Origin: Richelia sp. SL_2_1
GTDB lineage: Bacteria > Cyanobacteriota > Cyanobacteriia > Cyanobacteriales > Nostocaceae
Direction of reading: 5' to 3'
Length of the DNA: 43,209 nucleotides
Assembly: GCA_012033205.1 (NCBI GenBank)
Contig: JAAUSO010000044.1
Coordinates: 1-43,209, forward strand
Positions 8,236-18,601 of this stretch are shown here, piece by piece (the stretch's first letter is position 1; each line of letters begins with the position of its first letter). Both the position numbers and the translations under genes were made by a program. The notes under the pieces were generated by a model, which saw only the letters and a list, made by a program, of their open reading frames with translations, made no database searches and was not told the DNA's origin.

Positions 8236-9651
8236 TTACTGATTAAACCACCAAGGGTCATAATTATCCTTAGTCTTAATCAAAAATGCTTTTTTCCGCA
8301 GGAATCTTGTTAATGCTGAAGCACCCATAGGGGAACCTCCTAAACCGGAAAATTTAAAAGCATTTTTTTCAGCTTCATGTATCATAGATGTTAAACCTGC
8401 ATCATTAATACTAATACCACCGGCATCGATTTTACGCGCTATTTCTAATGCTTCATCTCGCGATTCGGAAAATACCGCTGCACTCAATCCATAAAAGGTA
8501 TCGTTGGCTAATTCTATCGCTTCTTCTACAGTTGAAAAAGACATAATTGGCATTATCGGACCAAATGTTTCTTCATTCATTAACTTCATATCATGATTAA
8601 CTTCGGTAATAACTGTCGGATGACACCACCAACCACCACCGATTTCTTCAACTTCACCACCACAGTGAATTACCGCACCTTTTGCGACAGCATCTTGTAA
8701 ATGTTCATTAATAATTGCGGCTTGTCTTTCAGTAATAATTGGACCAATTTCTCCACTTTCTAATGTCGGATAAGCAAGGTTTAATTGATGTGATTTTGCT
8801 ATCAGTTTATGATAAAATTTTTCAAAAATACTTTTTGCAACATAAATCCTTTCGATTGATAAACATGATTGTCCACTATTGACTACTGAACCCCATAATA
8901 TAGCAGAAGTCGCTAACTCTATATCTGCTGATTCTAAAACAATTGCTGGGTCTTTTCCTCCTAATTCTAAAAATGCTGGAATAAAACGTTGTGCTGCTGC
9001 GATCGCAACTTGTTGTCCTGTTTCTACACTACCTGTAAAACACACTAAATCTATATTCTGTACCAGAGTTGCTCCTGTTTTACCATCTCCCTCAATAAAA
9101 GTTAATATTTCTCGTAATTTTGGTACAGCATTAACTGCATTCATTAAGGGTGCCATAAATCTAGGGGTAATTTCACTAGGTTTAACAATTACCGCACAAC
9201 CTGCGAGTAATGCCGGAATGGTATCAATAGTTGATAATAGTAAAGGAAAATTCCAAGGACTAATAATTCCAACTAAACCATAAGGAACTGCCGTTTGTTG
9301 TACATTAACAAATGAAATTGAGGTTCCTTTTTCCTTATCTTGTAATAACCTTGAACTCAACCGACACCATCTATCAATACTCGTAAGAAATGAATCAATT
9401 TCTAACTTAGAAACCGATAATCTACCAGTATCAATTACTAAAGCTTCCATCAATTTATCTCGCATTGAATTGATAGCATCTTTCCACTCTAATAAAGCAT
9501 CAATTCGTCCATCTAAACCCAAATCAAACCAACTTTGTTGCGCTCTCCGCAGACGATTACATTGTTGTAATAAAAGTTTTTCTGGTGGAGGTATAATTAC
9601 GTAGTCATATTTTCCCGTGCGGGGGTTGCGGATTTCGATTGGTTTGGACAT
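8236..9651 (-). CDS. NAD(P)-dependent aldehyde dehydrogenase family protein
   Basis: This enzyme of the ALDH superfamily oxidises an aldehyde to the acid. The 471-residue product has the complete catalytic set: Asn in SPWNFP (N134), Glu in LELGGKDP (E229) and nucleophilic Cys in NSGQSCLSIERIYV (C263), plus the cofactor motif FTGSVETGQ. The C-terminal SGLGGSPMG and the length resemble the succinate-semialdehyde/coniferyl-aldehyde type group; the substrate cannot be read from sequence. It begins at an ATG at 9651 and lies upstream of hisS on the same strand, separated only by repeat DNA. Its stop is within a repeat (cagtaatcaggg on the coding strand). Confidence 0.92.
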   Translation of the reverse strand: MSKPIEIRNPRTGKYDYVIIPPPEKLLLQQCNRLRRAQQSWFDLGLDGRIDALLEWKDAINSMRDKLMEALVIDTGRLSVSKLEIDSFLTSIDRWCRLSSRLLQDKEKGTSISFVNVQQTAVPYGLVGIISPWNFPLLLSTIDTIPALLAGCAVIVKPSEITPRFMAPLMNAVNAVPKLREILTFIEGDGKTGATLVQNIDLVCFTGSVETGQQVAIAAAQRFIPAFLELGGKDPAIVLESADIELATSAILWGSVVNSGQSCLSIERIYVAKSIFEKFYHKLIAKSHQLNLAYPTLESGEIGPIITERQAAIINEHLQDAVAKGAVIHCGGEVEEIGGGWWCHPTVITEVNHDMKLMNEETFGPIMPIMSFSTVEEAIELANDTFYGLSAAVFSESRDEALEIARKIDAGGISINDAGLTSMIHEAEKNAFKFSGLGGSPMGASALTRFLRKKAFLIKTKDNYDPWWFNQ

Positions 9652-10032
9652 AAACGATTTTAGATTTTAGATTAAAAGAGTGAGAAGTTAAACGATTTTA
9701 GATTTTGCGGAAAGTTTGGGGTGTAGATTCTCGAACCCCAAAACTTTCCAAGACGGATTTTGGATTAAACAACCACCAAAGTTAAACAATTTATAACTAA
9801 TTATTCTCTCCCCAATTCCCAATTCCCAATTCCCTCTTCCCTCTTCCCAATTCCCAATTCCCAATTCCCTCTTAAGATAGATTTTTTATTACTACTTAAG
9901 ATAAATTGAACTATTCACTTTGATATAGTAAGTTTATTTATAATTGCTATTTACCTGAGTTGAAAAAGCTGCAAAGCATGACTTTACCCCAAAGGACTTG
10001 CAATGTAATCACTCAATTGCTTGGCTGATTTA
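9652..10032. repeat. Intergenic region with direct repeat, strong hairpin and heptamers
   Basis: A 17-bp direct repeat (aaacgattttagatttt) occurs at 9652-9668 and 9690-9706. A long inverted repeat follows at 9709-9721/9736-9749 (ggaaagtttgggg with ccccaaaactttcc, one-base bulge, 14-nt loop). Heptamers of the cccaatt/ccctctt type fill 9808-9873. The rest (9874-10020) is AT-rich and must hold the promoter of the hybrid kinase, but no clear motif is seen. Confidence 0.85.
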
Positions 10033-13000
10033 ATGGCTAATCCATCTGCAAATCACAAAGACTTTTTTATTATAGGTATTGGCGCTTCTGCGGGAGGGAT
10101 GCAAGCGTTAAAAGCTTTTTTTGGCAATTTACCCGATCATCCTCCTGCTGCTTTTGTGGTGGTACAACATTTGTCCACTGAACATGAAAGCACAATCATG
10201 GAAATTATTCAACGGCAAACTCCATTGTCCGTTTATCAAATCGAAGATGGAATGGCTGTTGAACCAAATAAAATCTATGTGCTGCCACGTGGTAAAGTGA
10301 TAATTGTTAGTAATAATCAGTTGCGCTTGCTGCCAAAAGTCGATGCTTTTGATTATCCCGTTAATAAATTCTTCAAATCTATTGCTCAAGAATGGGGAGA
10401 AAAGACGGTGGGAATTGTCCTATCGGGAATTGGTAATGATGGTACTGAAGGGTTAAAAGCAATTAGTCGAGCAGGTGGTATTGCTTTGGTACAGTCACCA
10501 GAAACTGCTCAATTTACCTCGATGGTTAGTAGAGCAATTCCTTCTAGTTTAGTCGATGAAATCCTCTCTCCTCAAGAACTAGCTCGTACTGTTTTTGAAT
10601 TAATTCGTTTTTTTGAAAATAATCCTTCTGCTTCAACCCAAGATATTAGTTTAATAGATCCAGAACAACTACAGCAAATTTTAGATATTCTAGCCCAAAG
10701 ACAAGAAATAGATTTTTCTCATTATAAAGTTAGCACTCTTGCTCGACGGATTCATCATCGCTGTACTATCACTCAATGCCATAATCTAGAAAATTATCTT
10801 GTTTTATTACAACAATCCGAACAAGAACAAAAATTATTACGTCAGGATTTACTCATCGGTGCTACTTGTTTTTTTCGCGATCGCCAATCATGGAAATATA
10901 TAGAAAGACAAGTATTACCCAGAATTATCGCCGATTTACAGCCGCAACAACAATTAAGAATTTGGATATCAGCTTGTGCCACCGGGGAAGAAGCCTATAC
11001 AATGGCGATGCTTGTAGATGAAGCCATAGAAAAAAGTAATAAATCAATTCAAGTTAAAATTTTTGCTACCGATTTAGATACTAATGCTTTGGAAACCGCA
11101 GCGAGAGGGGTTTATCCAGAAAATATTACTAAGGATATCACTCCAGAACGTTTAGAAAAATATTTTACCAATCATGGAGACCATTTTCATGTAAAACGTT
11201 TTTTACGGGAGATGTTGATTATTGCACCCCACGACTTAACTAAAAATGCAGGCTTTTCAAAAATGCATTTGGTTTGTTGTCGCAATGTGCTAATTTATAT
11301 GCAACCTCATTTGCAACAACAAGTTCTGCGGTTGTTGCATTTTGCCTTAACAGCTAACGGCATCCTATTTTTAGGGGGTTCAGAAACTTTGGGGGAGTTA
11401 GCGGAAGAATTTACTTCCTTAGAACCAAAGTTAAAAATTTTTAGCAAGCGTCGGGATATTCCCTTAAGGCTCGCACCAATCACCCAGCAGACGCTAATTA
11501 CACCCATCAATTCTACCGTGCGGACGAAAACCAGACAAAATCAATTAGATCGTCTTTTAGGAGAGGTATTGAATTATTGTCTGGAAGAACGAAAATTAAC
11601 TTGCTTGTTAATCAATCGAGACAATCAACTTTTACGAATATTTTACAATAGCGCCGATTTACTATCTTATCAGGTAGGCGAGGCAGTATTAGATATTATT
11701 GAAATTATTCATCCCGATTTAAAATTACCTTTATCTACAGCTTTACACCGTGCAAAACGCGATATCGAAAATGTGATTTATACGGGAATTAAATTAAATC
11801 GTGGTGGTGAAGAAGAAGAAGAAAGTGTCAGTTTGAAGGTAGGATTTGATCAAAGCAAATCGGGGATTGAAGATTTACTGATTGTAGTATTGGAAGTAGA
11901 AACCCAATCATCTATATCAAATACAACGGCTTTGCGTTTTGAAGTAGATGAGGAAGCAGCACGGCAAATTACTGAACTAGAATACGAATTAAATCAAACC
12001 CGTGAAAATCTCCAAGTAACTATTGAAGAACTCGAAACTACTAACGAAGAACAACAAGCTACTAATGAAGAACTTCTCGCTTCTAATGAAGAACTGCAAA
12101 GTACTAACGAAGAATTACAGTCAGTTAACGAAGAATTATACACTGTTAACGCCGAGTATCAAGGAAAAATTGCCGAATTAACTCAACTCAACAACGACAT
12201 TGACAATTTACTCCGCTCATCGGATATTGGTGTAATATTTCTTGATCCTCAACTGAATATTCGTAAATTTACACCCGCAGCTACCCGCGCTATTAATATT
12301 AGAATATCCGATTTAGACCGTCCTCTTGCCCATTTTACTCATAATTTAAATTATCCTAATTTAATCGAAACTCTACAAGAAGTAGTTAATACAGCAAAAA
12401 TAATTGAGCAAGAAGTTTGCATTACCTCCACTGGTGAACAATTATTAATGCGGGTTAATCCTTATATCAAAGAAGATGGTACTCGAAATGGAATTGTAGT
12501 AACGTTTGTCAATATCGATGAAATCAAAAATATACAAGAACAATTACATCAAACTAACAATTTATTAGAGAATTTGTACGCTACTAGTCCAGTTGGTTTG
12601 GGTTTACACGATCAAGAACTCAAATTCCTGCGGGTAAATCAAACTTTAGCTGATATCAACGGTTTATCAGTTGAGGAGCATATTGGTAAACGCATTAGAG
12701 ATATATTACCCGATTTAGCCGAGAGCTTAGAGTCTACTTTAAATCAAGTTATCGAAACTGGTCAATCAATCTGCGATATTGAAGTTCAAGGTACCACACG
12801 AGCGGCTCCTAATGTCCAACGACATTGGTGTGCTAATTATTATCCCGTTGATTTACTCAATGGTAATCGCGGAGTTGGAAGCGTGGTAATCGAAATAACT
12901 GAAAGTAAGCGCATCCAAGAACAACTTTTACGTAAAAATCAAGCATTAGAAGAAGCAATTGCAGTAGCACAAGCAGCAGACTCGGCAAATCAAGCCAAAA

Positions 13001-14139
13001 GCGAATTTTTAGCTAATATGAGTCACGAAATTCGTACTCCCATGAATGCAATATTGGGTGTCAGTCAAATATTACAACGCAGTCAACTAAATTCCGATCA
13101 ACTTAAGTTATTAGCAAGAATTAGAGTTAATGGAGAAAAATTATTAGCAATTATCAACGATGTTCTCGATTTATCTAAAATTGAAGCTAGGGAATTACAT
13201 TTAAATTCAAGTAAATTTAATTTAGAACGGTTACGGGAAATTTTTATCAATTTGTTTCAGATGCAAGCCGAACAAAAAGGTTTAACATTTACATTTGAAA
13301 TTGCACCCGATGTACCGCGAAATTTAATTGGTGACGATTTTCGGCTGCAACAAATTCTCACTAATTTGATTAGCAATGCGGTTAAATTTACTGAAACTGG
13401 ACTAGTTGCAATTAGAATATATTGTGTAGACCAAGAATTACAAAATACACCCGAATCTACCGTCAAATTACATTTTGAGATTGAAGATACGGGTATTGGT
13501 ATAGCTTCAGAAATGCAAGAAAAGCTATTTCAACCTTTTACCCAAGCAGATACTTCTACAACCCGCAAATTTGGTGGTACAGGTTTAGGATTAACAATTT
13601 CTCGACGGATTGTTGAATTAATGGGAGGAGAAATCGGATTTCGTAGTAATGTCGATCGCGGTTCGACATTTTGGTTTACACTTAGCTTTCCCTTAGCCGA
13701 TTCTAACAGTCAACAAACTAGTTTAGAAACAATGTCTACAATAACAGATTCTCCTTCCTCTACAAAAACCCTCAGAATATTAGTTGTAGAAGATTATCCT
13801 GACAACCGCGATATTATTCTATTTATGTTAGAAAGCTTGGGCTATCAAGTTGATGCTGTTGAAGACGGTCAACAAGCATTGGATATATTAAGCCAAAATG
13901 AATATGACATAATTTTTATGGATTGTCAAATGCCCGTAATGGACGGTTACGAAGCTACAAGACAATTACGTCAGCGCGAAGGTGAACAGCGTCATACTAT
14001 AATTATCGGCTTAACCGCTCATGCCATGTCTGGAGACCGAGAAAAATGCTTGGCTGCGGGTATGGATGAGTATTTAACTAAACCTGTGTTAATCGAAGAT
14101 TTGGAACGGATTATCAGTCAGTTGACAGTTGACAGTTGA
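10033..14139 (+). CDS. CheB/CheR fusion with PAS domains, hybrid histidine kinase and receiver
   Basis: This is a cytoplasmic signalling protein of about 1368 residues. Domains in order are: CheB methylesterase (about 10-195) with catalytic S19 in GASAGG, H46 in VQHLS and D136 in GNDGTEG; CheR methyltransferase (about 205-475) with SAM-binding [10 protein letters not shown] (313-322); a degenerate PAS; a long coiled coil of TNEELQS-type repeats (about 637-720); two PAS domains; a HisKA/HATPase kinase with H998 in MSHEIRTP and the G-box [13 protein letters not shown]; and a receiver with phospho-acceptor D1297 in [12 protein letters not shown]. It lacks an N-terminal CheB receiver. An alternative TTG start lies at 10021. 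The last residues QLTVDS and the stop are written by the acagttg repeat. No chemotaxis genes flank it, so its methylation target is unknown. Confidence 0.93.
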   Translation: MANPSANHKDFFIIGIGASAGGMQALKAFFGNLPDHPPAAFVVVQHLSTEHESTIMEIIQRQTPLSVYQIEDGMAVEPNKIYVLPRGKVIIVSNNQLRLLPKVDAFDYPVNKFFKSIAQEWGEKTVGIVLSGIGNDGTEGLKAISRAGGIALVQSPETAQFTSMVSRAIPSSLVDEILSPQELARTVFELIRFFENNPSASTQDISLIDPEQLQQILDILAQRQEIDFSHYKVSTLARRIHHRCTITQCHNLENYLVLLQQSEQEQKLLRQDLLIGATCFFRDRQSWKYIERQVLPRIIADLQPQQQLRIWISACATGEEAYTMAMLVDEAIEKSNKSIQVKIFATDLDTNALETAARGVYPENITKDITPERLEKYFTNHGDHFHVKRFLREMLIIAPHDLTKNAGFSKMHLVCCRNVLIYMQPHLQQQVLRLLHFALTANGILFLGGSETLGELAEEFTSLEPKLKIFSKRRDIPLRLAPITQQTLITPINSTVRTKTRQNQLDRLLGEVLNYCLEERKLTCLLINRDNQLLRIFYNSADLLSYQVGEAVLDIIEIIHPDLKLPLSTALHRAKRDIENVIYTGIKLNRGGEEEEESVSLKVGFDQSKSGIEDLLIVVLEVETQSSISNTTALRFEVDEEAARQITELEYELNQTRENLQVTIEELETTNEEQQATNEELLASNEELQSTNEELQSVNEELYTVNAEYQGKIAELTQLNNDIDNLLRSSDIGVIFLDPQLNIRKFTPAATRAINIRISDLDRPLAHFTHNLNYPNLIETLQEVVNTAKIIEQEVCITSTGEQLLMRVNPYIKEDGTRNGIVVTFVNIDEIKNIQEQLHQTNNLLENLYATSPVGLGLHDQELKFLRVNQTLADINGLSVEEHIGKRIRDILPDLAESLESTLNQVIETGQSICDIEVQGTTRAAPNVQRHWCANYYPVDLLNGNRGVGSVVIEITESKRIQEQLLRKNQALEEAIAVAQAADSANQAKSEFLANMSHEIRTPMNAILGVSQILQRSQLNSDQLKLLARIRVNGEKLLAIINDVLDLSKIEARELHLNSSKFNLERLREIFINLFQMQAEQKGLTFTFEIAPDVPRNLIGDDFRLQQILTNLISNAVKFTETGLVAIRIYCVDQELQNTPESTVKLHFEIEDTGIGIASEMQEKLFQPFTQADTSTTRKFGGTGLGLTISRRIVELMGGEIGFRSNVDRGSTFWFTLSFPLADSNSQQTSLETMSTITDSPSSTKTLRILVVEDYPDNRDIILFMLESLGYQVDAVEDGQQALDILSQNEYDIIFMDCQMPVMDGYEATRQLRQREGEQRHTIIIGLTAHAMSGDREKCLAAGMDEYLTKPVLIEDLERIISQLTVDS

Positions 14140-14165
14140 TAGTTATCAGCTATCAGTTATCAATA
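14117..14165. repeat. Repeat forming the 3' ends of two convergent genes
   Basis: Units of acagttg turn into agttatc/agctatc units. The stop codons of the hybrid kinase (14137-14139) and the convergent RCCR-like gene (14146-14148) both lie inside. The C-termini LTVDS and LITDS are therefore repeat-encoded. Confidence 0.9.
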
Positions 14166-14898
14166 AACCACCCCATAATGCTCTAACTAACTTATCTGTT
14201 AATTCGGTTCCTAACATCTGCCCTGCCATTTTATTACCGGGGTCGCATTCAGCGCTACTCCGACGTATAAATAAATCGCGTTCGGTTAAGGTAGTCCGCA
14301 TATTTTCGGTTACGATTGGGGCTTCATCTACCCATTTTAACCAGCGTTCAAACATTTCCAAGGCAAGAGTACGAATCAAATTAAGTGTATCATCGTTCGG
14401 CAAACAGGTATAACACAAACTTACAGGTGATTGAAAAGAGCGGATATAAGCGCTTTTACTAGTAAATGATGTTAAATTAGGATTTGCTTGTAATTTTAGA
14501 AATGTCTCGTTTACAGGTTCGTAATAACGATTAATATATTCAAGGTCAGTATAAAGGTCGGTACGAGGAATATAATCCATATAAAAGAAGATATTGGGAA
14601 GTGTACCGAATTCAAACACTAAATGCGGAACTTGAATATGAGAACTCAACCAGACGGTTAAACGCATTGTATTAAAGTTAGATTTTCCCGGATTTCCCAA
14701 CCAAGAATGCACCAACCAATCAATTTCTTCCCCTTGAAAAGCATTTAGCGAACCTTTTAAATTACCATCTTGACTGCTATATTCTTTTAAATCTTCGGTA
14801 GATACTTCTGGGTGTAAATCAAAACGTGTTTCTATTTTCTGTTTGAGTTCGCAGGTGATTGCCCATAACTGTTCAAATACATTTTTACTATCTGCCAT
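14146..14898 (-). CDS. Red chlorophyll catabolite reductase (RCCR)-like protein
   Basis: This 250-residue soluble protein aligns by eye with plant RCCR, a ferredoxin-dependent bilin-reductase-fold enzyme that reduces red chlorophyll catabolite. Matching stretches are VPHLVFEFGTL (plant APNFVVELIQ), DYIPRTDLYTDLEYINRYY (plant DLPHRKDLVLNPDYLKEYY) and ERDLFIRRSSAECDPG then MLGTEL then LVRAL (plant ERDKSFRRKSIEDD then MFGEEV then VVHAI). By this alignment, made from memory, E96 and D219 sit where plant RCCR has its catalytic-pocket Glu and Asp. The gene lies 60 bp downstream of an FAD monooxygenase on the same strand, a likely operon. The real substrate in a cyanobacterium is unknown; a bilin or chlorophyll breakdown product is the natural guess. 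Confidence 0.75.
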   Translation of the reverse strand: MADSKNVFEQLWAITCELKQKIETRFDLHPEVSTEDLKEYSSQDGNLKGSLNAFQGEEIDWLVHSWLGNPGKSNFNTMRLTVWLSSHIQVPHLVFEFGTLPNIFFYMDYIPRTDLYTDLEYINRYYEPVNETFLKLQANPNLTSFTSKSAYIRSFQSPVSLCYTCLPNDDTLNLIRTLALEMFERWLKWVDEAPIVTENMRTTLTERDLFIRRSSAECDPGNKMAGQMLGTELTDKLVRALWGGLLITDS

Positions 14899-14958
14899 CG
14901 GTTTGTTTAATTTCTAATGTTACGCTTGTATCATAAAGTAAAACGTCAAATTTTGCTG

Positions 14959-16260
14959 TTAGTTGATTTTTTCAGCATAAAACTTTTGATTGGCATTTTT
15001 CACCTTAGATATCCAACCTTGATGGGATTTTAAAATTTCTGAAAAGGAAAGTGTCGTTGTAGATAATACTTCTCTCAAAGGAGGTTTAAATAATTGAGGA
15101 GATAGTTTATGCATGACTTTAGCAAAAGTTTCTCTTAAAAGAAACTCCGTAAACAGAACTTTGGAACTTGGATATACATTTGTGTCGAGTTCCCACAATG
15201 CATAAACATCTGATTGACGACAAATCGTAAACTGCTCCAAAGCCAAATTCCAATCGTCAGCATACTCATCTAATAAGTTATCGAAGATAAAAGTATCCTC
15301 AAAAGCAACATTGCAACCTTGACCCAAAGACGAAGTAATAGCATGAATTGCATCTCCGATTATTAGTACATTGTCATTATGATGAAAGCGGTTACAGCGA
15401 GTTTTTAATTGGGTGGAAAATGGTTTTTGGACAAAATTTTCAGCTTCTTGTTCGCTGACTAATTCACCCACTATTGGGATATTTTGCTGCAAGTAAGTAA
15501 ATACATCTTCTTTACTATTAAGACCAATTATTTTCTCTGCATTGCGTGGAAAGAATAAAAGACCGATAAAGTTTCCGTCTAATTGGGGAACTGCTCCAAA
15601 AGTAATCCCTTCTTCTATTCGCCAAATATGAATGCAATCAGATTTCAATTGGAAATCAGTTGTTTGATTACTACCAGAGATAAACAATGTTTTGTAGCAA
15701 GAATTGGCGTATTTTTGCTCAAATTCAAAAAAATCGGAATTTAAAAAATGCTTTCTAACCGTAGAACGCGCACCATCTGCGCCAATTAATATATCATAAT
15801 CGACATGAACAAATTCTTTTTCTGCTCCAATTGCAAAAGTAACTTGTTTAGCATCAAAATCTACACTATGACATTGATAGTTAAAATTAATCTTTACTTG
15901 ACGATCGCTTTCGGCTAAATGTGACAAAAGAGTCATCACCACACTAATACGGTCAGTATTATATATCGGTTGTTTTCTCGAAAGAAATTGCATCTTGCCA
16001 CTTTTTCTGTGTATGATAGTGCCTTTATTTTCTACACATTTAGCTTTGAGCACCGCTTCTAATCCTGGAATTTTTCTCAAAGCTCTTAGTCCCCTTTCGC
16101 TTATACCATAGGGGATAGTTCTATAATTTGATAAAGGAACTTTTCTTGGATCACTACGGCGTTCATATATCTCTATTTTATATTGACCACCACGACGTGA
16201 TAAATGATGAGCAAGGAGAACTCCACAAGGTCCAGCACCGACTATGACAACTTTTTTCAT
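14959..16260 (-). CDS. FAD-dependent monooxygenase (kynurenine 3-monooxygenase-like class A)
   Basis: This is a group A flavoprotein hydroxylase of 433 residues. It has the Rossmann FAD motif VGAGPCGVLLAHHL (7-20), the DG motif DYDILIGADGARSTVRK (154-170) and the GD motif LIIGDAIHAITSSLGQG (299-315), followed by CNVAFED as in the KMO/PHBH fold. The C-terminal region (380-433) is helical. Such enzymes use NAD(P)H and O2 to hydroxylate aromatic substrates. No kynurenine-pathway genes are nearby. Its stop is followed after 60 bp by the RCCR-like gene, and its start lies 120 bp from the divergent NmrA-type gene. Confidence 0.88.
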   Translation of the reverse strand: MKKVVIVGAGPCGVLLAHHLSRRGGQYKIEIYERRSDPRKVPLSNYRTIPYGISERGLRALRKIPGLEAVLKAKCVENKGTIIHRKSGKMQFLSRKQPIYNTDRISVVMTLLSHLAESDRQVKINFNYQCHSVDFDAKQVTFAIGAEKEFVHVDYDILIGADGARSTVRKHFLNSDFFEFEQKYANSCYKTLFISGSNQTTDFQLKSDCIHIWRIEEGITFGAVPQLDGNFIGLLFFPRNAEKIIGLNSKEDVFTYLQQNIPIVGELVSEQEAENFVQKPFSTQLKTRCNRFHHNDNVLIIGDAIHAITSSLGQGCNVAFEDTFIFDNLLDEYADDWNLALEQFTICRQSDVYALWELDTNVYPSSKVLFTEFLLRETFAKVMHKLSPQLFKPPLREVLSTTTLSFSEILKSHQGWISKVKNANQKFYAEKIN

Positions 16261-16380
16261 AAATGTACCTTTAAATAGGTATTGTCCGGTTTCTCAATAA
16301 TTTAATTTTTATACAAGCTGGAATTATTTAACATTAAAAAACAATAACAAGCAAGATACATATTCTACAGAAGAATAAAT

Positions 16381-17274
16381 ATGACTAAAATTCTACTCAT
16401 CGGAGTTACTGGTGGTACTGGTGGAAATGTTGTCAAAGGTTTTCTCGAACAGGGAATAACCAATTTACGGGTTATTACTCGCAAAATCGATTTAAATCGT
16501 CCAACTTTAAAACAAATTAATGATGCAGGAATTGAGTTAGTTGAAGCAAATCTTGATGATCAAAATTCGTTAGAAACAGCTTTTACAGATGTTGAAGCGG
16601 TTTATTGTCACGCTACCGCACCCGATACCGCTAAACCGCAACCCGAAGAAATTGAAAGAGCCAAACGTGTTGTAAATGTTGCGAAAAAAGCTGGAATTAA
16701 ACACTTTGTTTACAACTCTGCTGGTGGTGTTGAGCGAGATACCAAAGTTAGTCACATACAGCAAAAAGCTCAGATAGAACAAATTATCAAAGAAGCTGAT
16801 TTACCCGCAACCATGTTACGTGCTTGCTTATTTATGGAAGAGTTTTGGAAGAAATATACTCGCCCTGGTATTCTTAAAGGAACTTTCCGATTTTCCATTC
16901 AACCCGATAAGCCTCTACATTTGATTACAACCAAAGACATGGGAAGGATTGCAGCTTATGTAATCAACCATCCCGACAAATATATCGGTAAAGAAATCGA
17001 ACTCGCAGGTGATGTCTTAACCCCCCAACAAATAGCGATCGCTTTTTCTCAAGTTCAGAAAACAAAGGTTGTTCACAAACAAGTTCCCCCTTGGATATTT
17101 TTATTATTTTTACAAAAAGAACTTTATAACATCATTCAGTTTTATAGAAATCAAGGTTATCAAGCCGATGTCAACTATCTAAGAGCAGAATTTCCCGGTT
17201 TACTAACAACTTTTGACGAGTTTTTACAACAAACCGATTGGGGCAATGCGAAATTAAATTATGAAAGTTTATGA
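16381..17274 (+). CDS. NmrA-family NAD(P)-binding atypical SDR
   Basis: This 297-residue Rossmann protein has the N-terminal dinucleotide motif GVTGGTGGNV (8-17) and a basic residue after strand 2 (ITRKIDLNR) suggesting NADP(H). The midsection (YNSAGGVERDTKVSHIQQKAQIEQII, quoted in part: HFVYNSAGGV and KAQIEQII) keeps the NmrA pattern, while the classical YxxxK pair is not obvious. Family members are redox sensors, regulators or quinone/azo reductases. It is divergent from the FAD monooxygenase, with which it may share a control region, and ends 25 bp from the convergent kinase gene. The precise activity is not readable. Confidence 0.85.
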   Translation: MTKILLIGVTGGTGGNVVKGFLEQGITNLRVITRKIDLNRPTLKQINDAGIELVEANLDDQNSLETAFTDVEAVYCHATAPDTAKPQPEEIERAKRVVNVAKKAGIKHFVYNSAGGVERDTKVSHIQQKAQIEQIIKEADLPATMLRACLFMEEFWKKYTRPGILKGTFRFSIQPDKPLHLITTKDMGRIAAYVINHPDKYIGKEIELAGDVLTPQQIAIAFSQVQKTKVVHKQVPPWIFLLFLQKELYNIIQFYRNQGYQADVNYLRAEFPGLLTTFDEFLQQTDWGNAKLNYESL

Positions 17275-17299
17275 CGAGGATGAAACGAGACACAACTTT

Positions 17300-18601
17300 T
17301 TAGCCTTTTGTATGATTAATCGGAATTTCAATCACAAATGTCGTTCCTTTCATAACAATAGAATCAAAATATAATTTACCACCGTGCTTATCTGTAATTA
17401 TTTCATAGCTAATAGATAAACCCAAACCAGTACCTTTACCCACTTGTTTCGTCGTAAAAAATGGGTCAAATATTTTAGAATGTATTTCTGGAGGAATTCC
17501 GCAAGCGTTATCAGCAATAATGATTTTTATAGAATTATGATCAATTTTTTGAGTAGAAATAGTAATCTGATTATAAATATTTTTGTGATTATCTGGTTTT
17601 TCTTCAAAAGCATCGATAGCATTGGCAATAATATTCATCAATACTTGATTTAATTGACTGGGATAACATTCCACAAGAGGAATATCACCATAATCTTTAA
17701 GTATTTGAATTTGATTATGTTGGGATGTTGTTTTTAACTTATTTCCTAAAATCATCAAAGTACTATCAATCCCTTGATGAATATCAACTTTTTTAAATTC
17801 AGCTTCATCCAAACGAGAAAAATTACGCAGCGATAAAACTATTTTATAAATACGTTCAGTTCCTACCTCCATAGAATCAAGTAATTTCATAAAATCTTCT
17901 TTAATAAAATCAAAATCAATTTCTGCAATTTTATTTTGAATTTCTTCAGAAGGTTGGGGATAATTATGTTGATAAAGTTCTAATAATTCGACAAAATCAT
18001 CAGCATATTCTCTAGCAGGAACAAGATTACTGTAAACAAAACTCACAGGATTATTGATTTCATGAGCGACTCCAGCTACCATTTGTCCTAAACCTGACAT
18101 CTTTTCGCTATGAATCATTTTAGCTTGAGTACGCTGAAGTTCTAATAATGTTGCTTCTAACTGTTGAGTTTGTAAATTTAACTTTTGTTCTATTTCTTTG
18201 CGTTCAATAATTTCTGTTTCTAAAGCTATATTTAAAGCTTCAAGTTTTGGAACATTCGGAATAGCTAATAATTTTGGACTTAACCAAAAAAGTAATATTG
18301 CCGTAGATAAAGATATTACCGCAGTAGAAGCTTTTAACCAACCAGAAACCCAATAATTAGGATGCCATAAAGTCCAAACTTCCGCCAAATGGGTAAAACC
18401 ACATAAAATAATAAAAGCACTAAAACATAGAAATATCCAATCAAAAGGAATATCTTCTCGTCTGTGAACTATACAAACAAGCATGATGGGAATTACAAAA
18501 TAAGCCAGTGCAATTAAAGAATCTGAAATTAGATGTAGCGAAACCAATCCAGTTTTCCATAGATAACAATGTCCGTGAGGAATAAAAATCGTAGATAGCA
18601 T
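17300..18601 (-). CDS. Histidine kinase with ethylene-receptor-type membrane sensor
   Basis: This 433-residue membrane sensor kinase has three N-terminal transmembrane helices (about 22-46, 55-78, 86-110) matching the ethylene-binding domain of plant ETR1. All seven residues known to matter there are present at a constant offset of two: D27, Y34, I37, P38 in SDSLIALAYFVIP and I64, C67, H71 in FIILCGFTH (ETR1 D25, Y32, I35, P36, I62, C65, H69). C67 and H71 correspond to the Cu(I) ligands. A short coiled coil leads to HisKA with H180 in GVAHEINNPVSF and an HATPase with DNACGIPPE and GKGTGLGLSISYEI. There is no GAF or receiver. Synechocystis Slr1212 is the known cyanobacterial ethylene receptor; this protein has a shorter, simpler layout. 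No partner regulator is adjacent. Confidence 0.9.
   Translation of the reverse strand: MLSTIFIPHGHCYLWKTGLVSLHLISDSLIALAYFVIPIMLVCIVHRREDIPFDWIFLCFSAFIILCGFTHLAEVWTLWHPNYWVSGWLKASTAVISLSTAILLFWLSPKLLAIPNVPKLEALNIALETEIIERKEIEQKLNLQTQQLEATLLELQRTQAKMIHSEKMSGLGQMVAGVAHEINNPVSFVYSNLVPAREYADDFVELLELYQHNYPQPSEEIQNKIAEIDFDFIKEDFMKLLDSMEVGTERIYKIVLSLRNFSRLDEAEFKKVDIHQGIDSTLMILGNKLKTTSQHNQIQILKDYGDIPLVECYPSQLNQVLMNIIANAIDAFEEKPDNHKNIYNQITISTQKIDHNSIKIIIADNACGIPPEIHSKIFDPFFTTKQVGKGTGLGLSISYEIITDKHGGKLYFDSIVMKGTTFVIEIPINHTKG

Noticed and set aside
8879-9283. 134-codon plus-strand frame inside the aldehyde dehydrogenase
   Set aside because: The opposite strand has a full ALDH with catalytic Asn, Glu and Cys; the plus-strand translation shows no family features.
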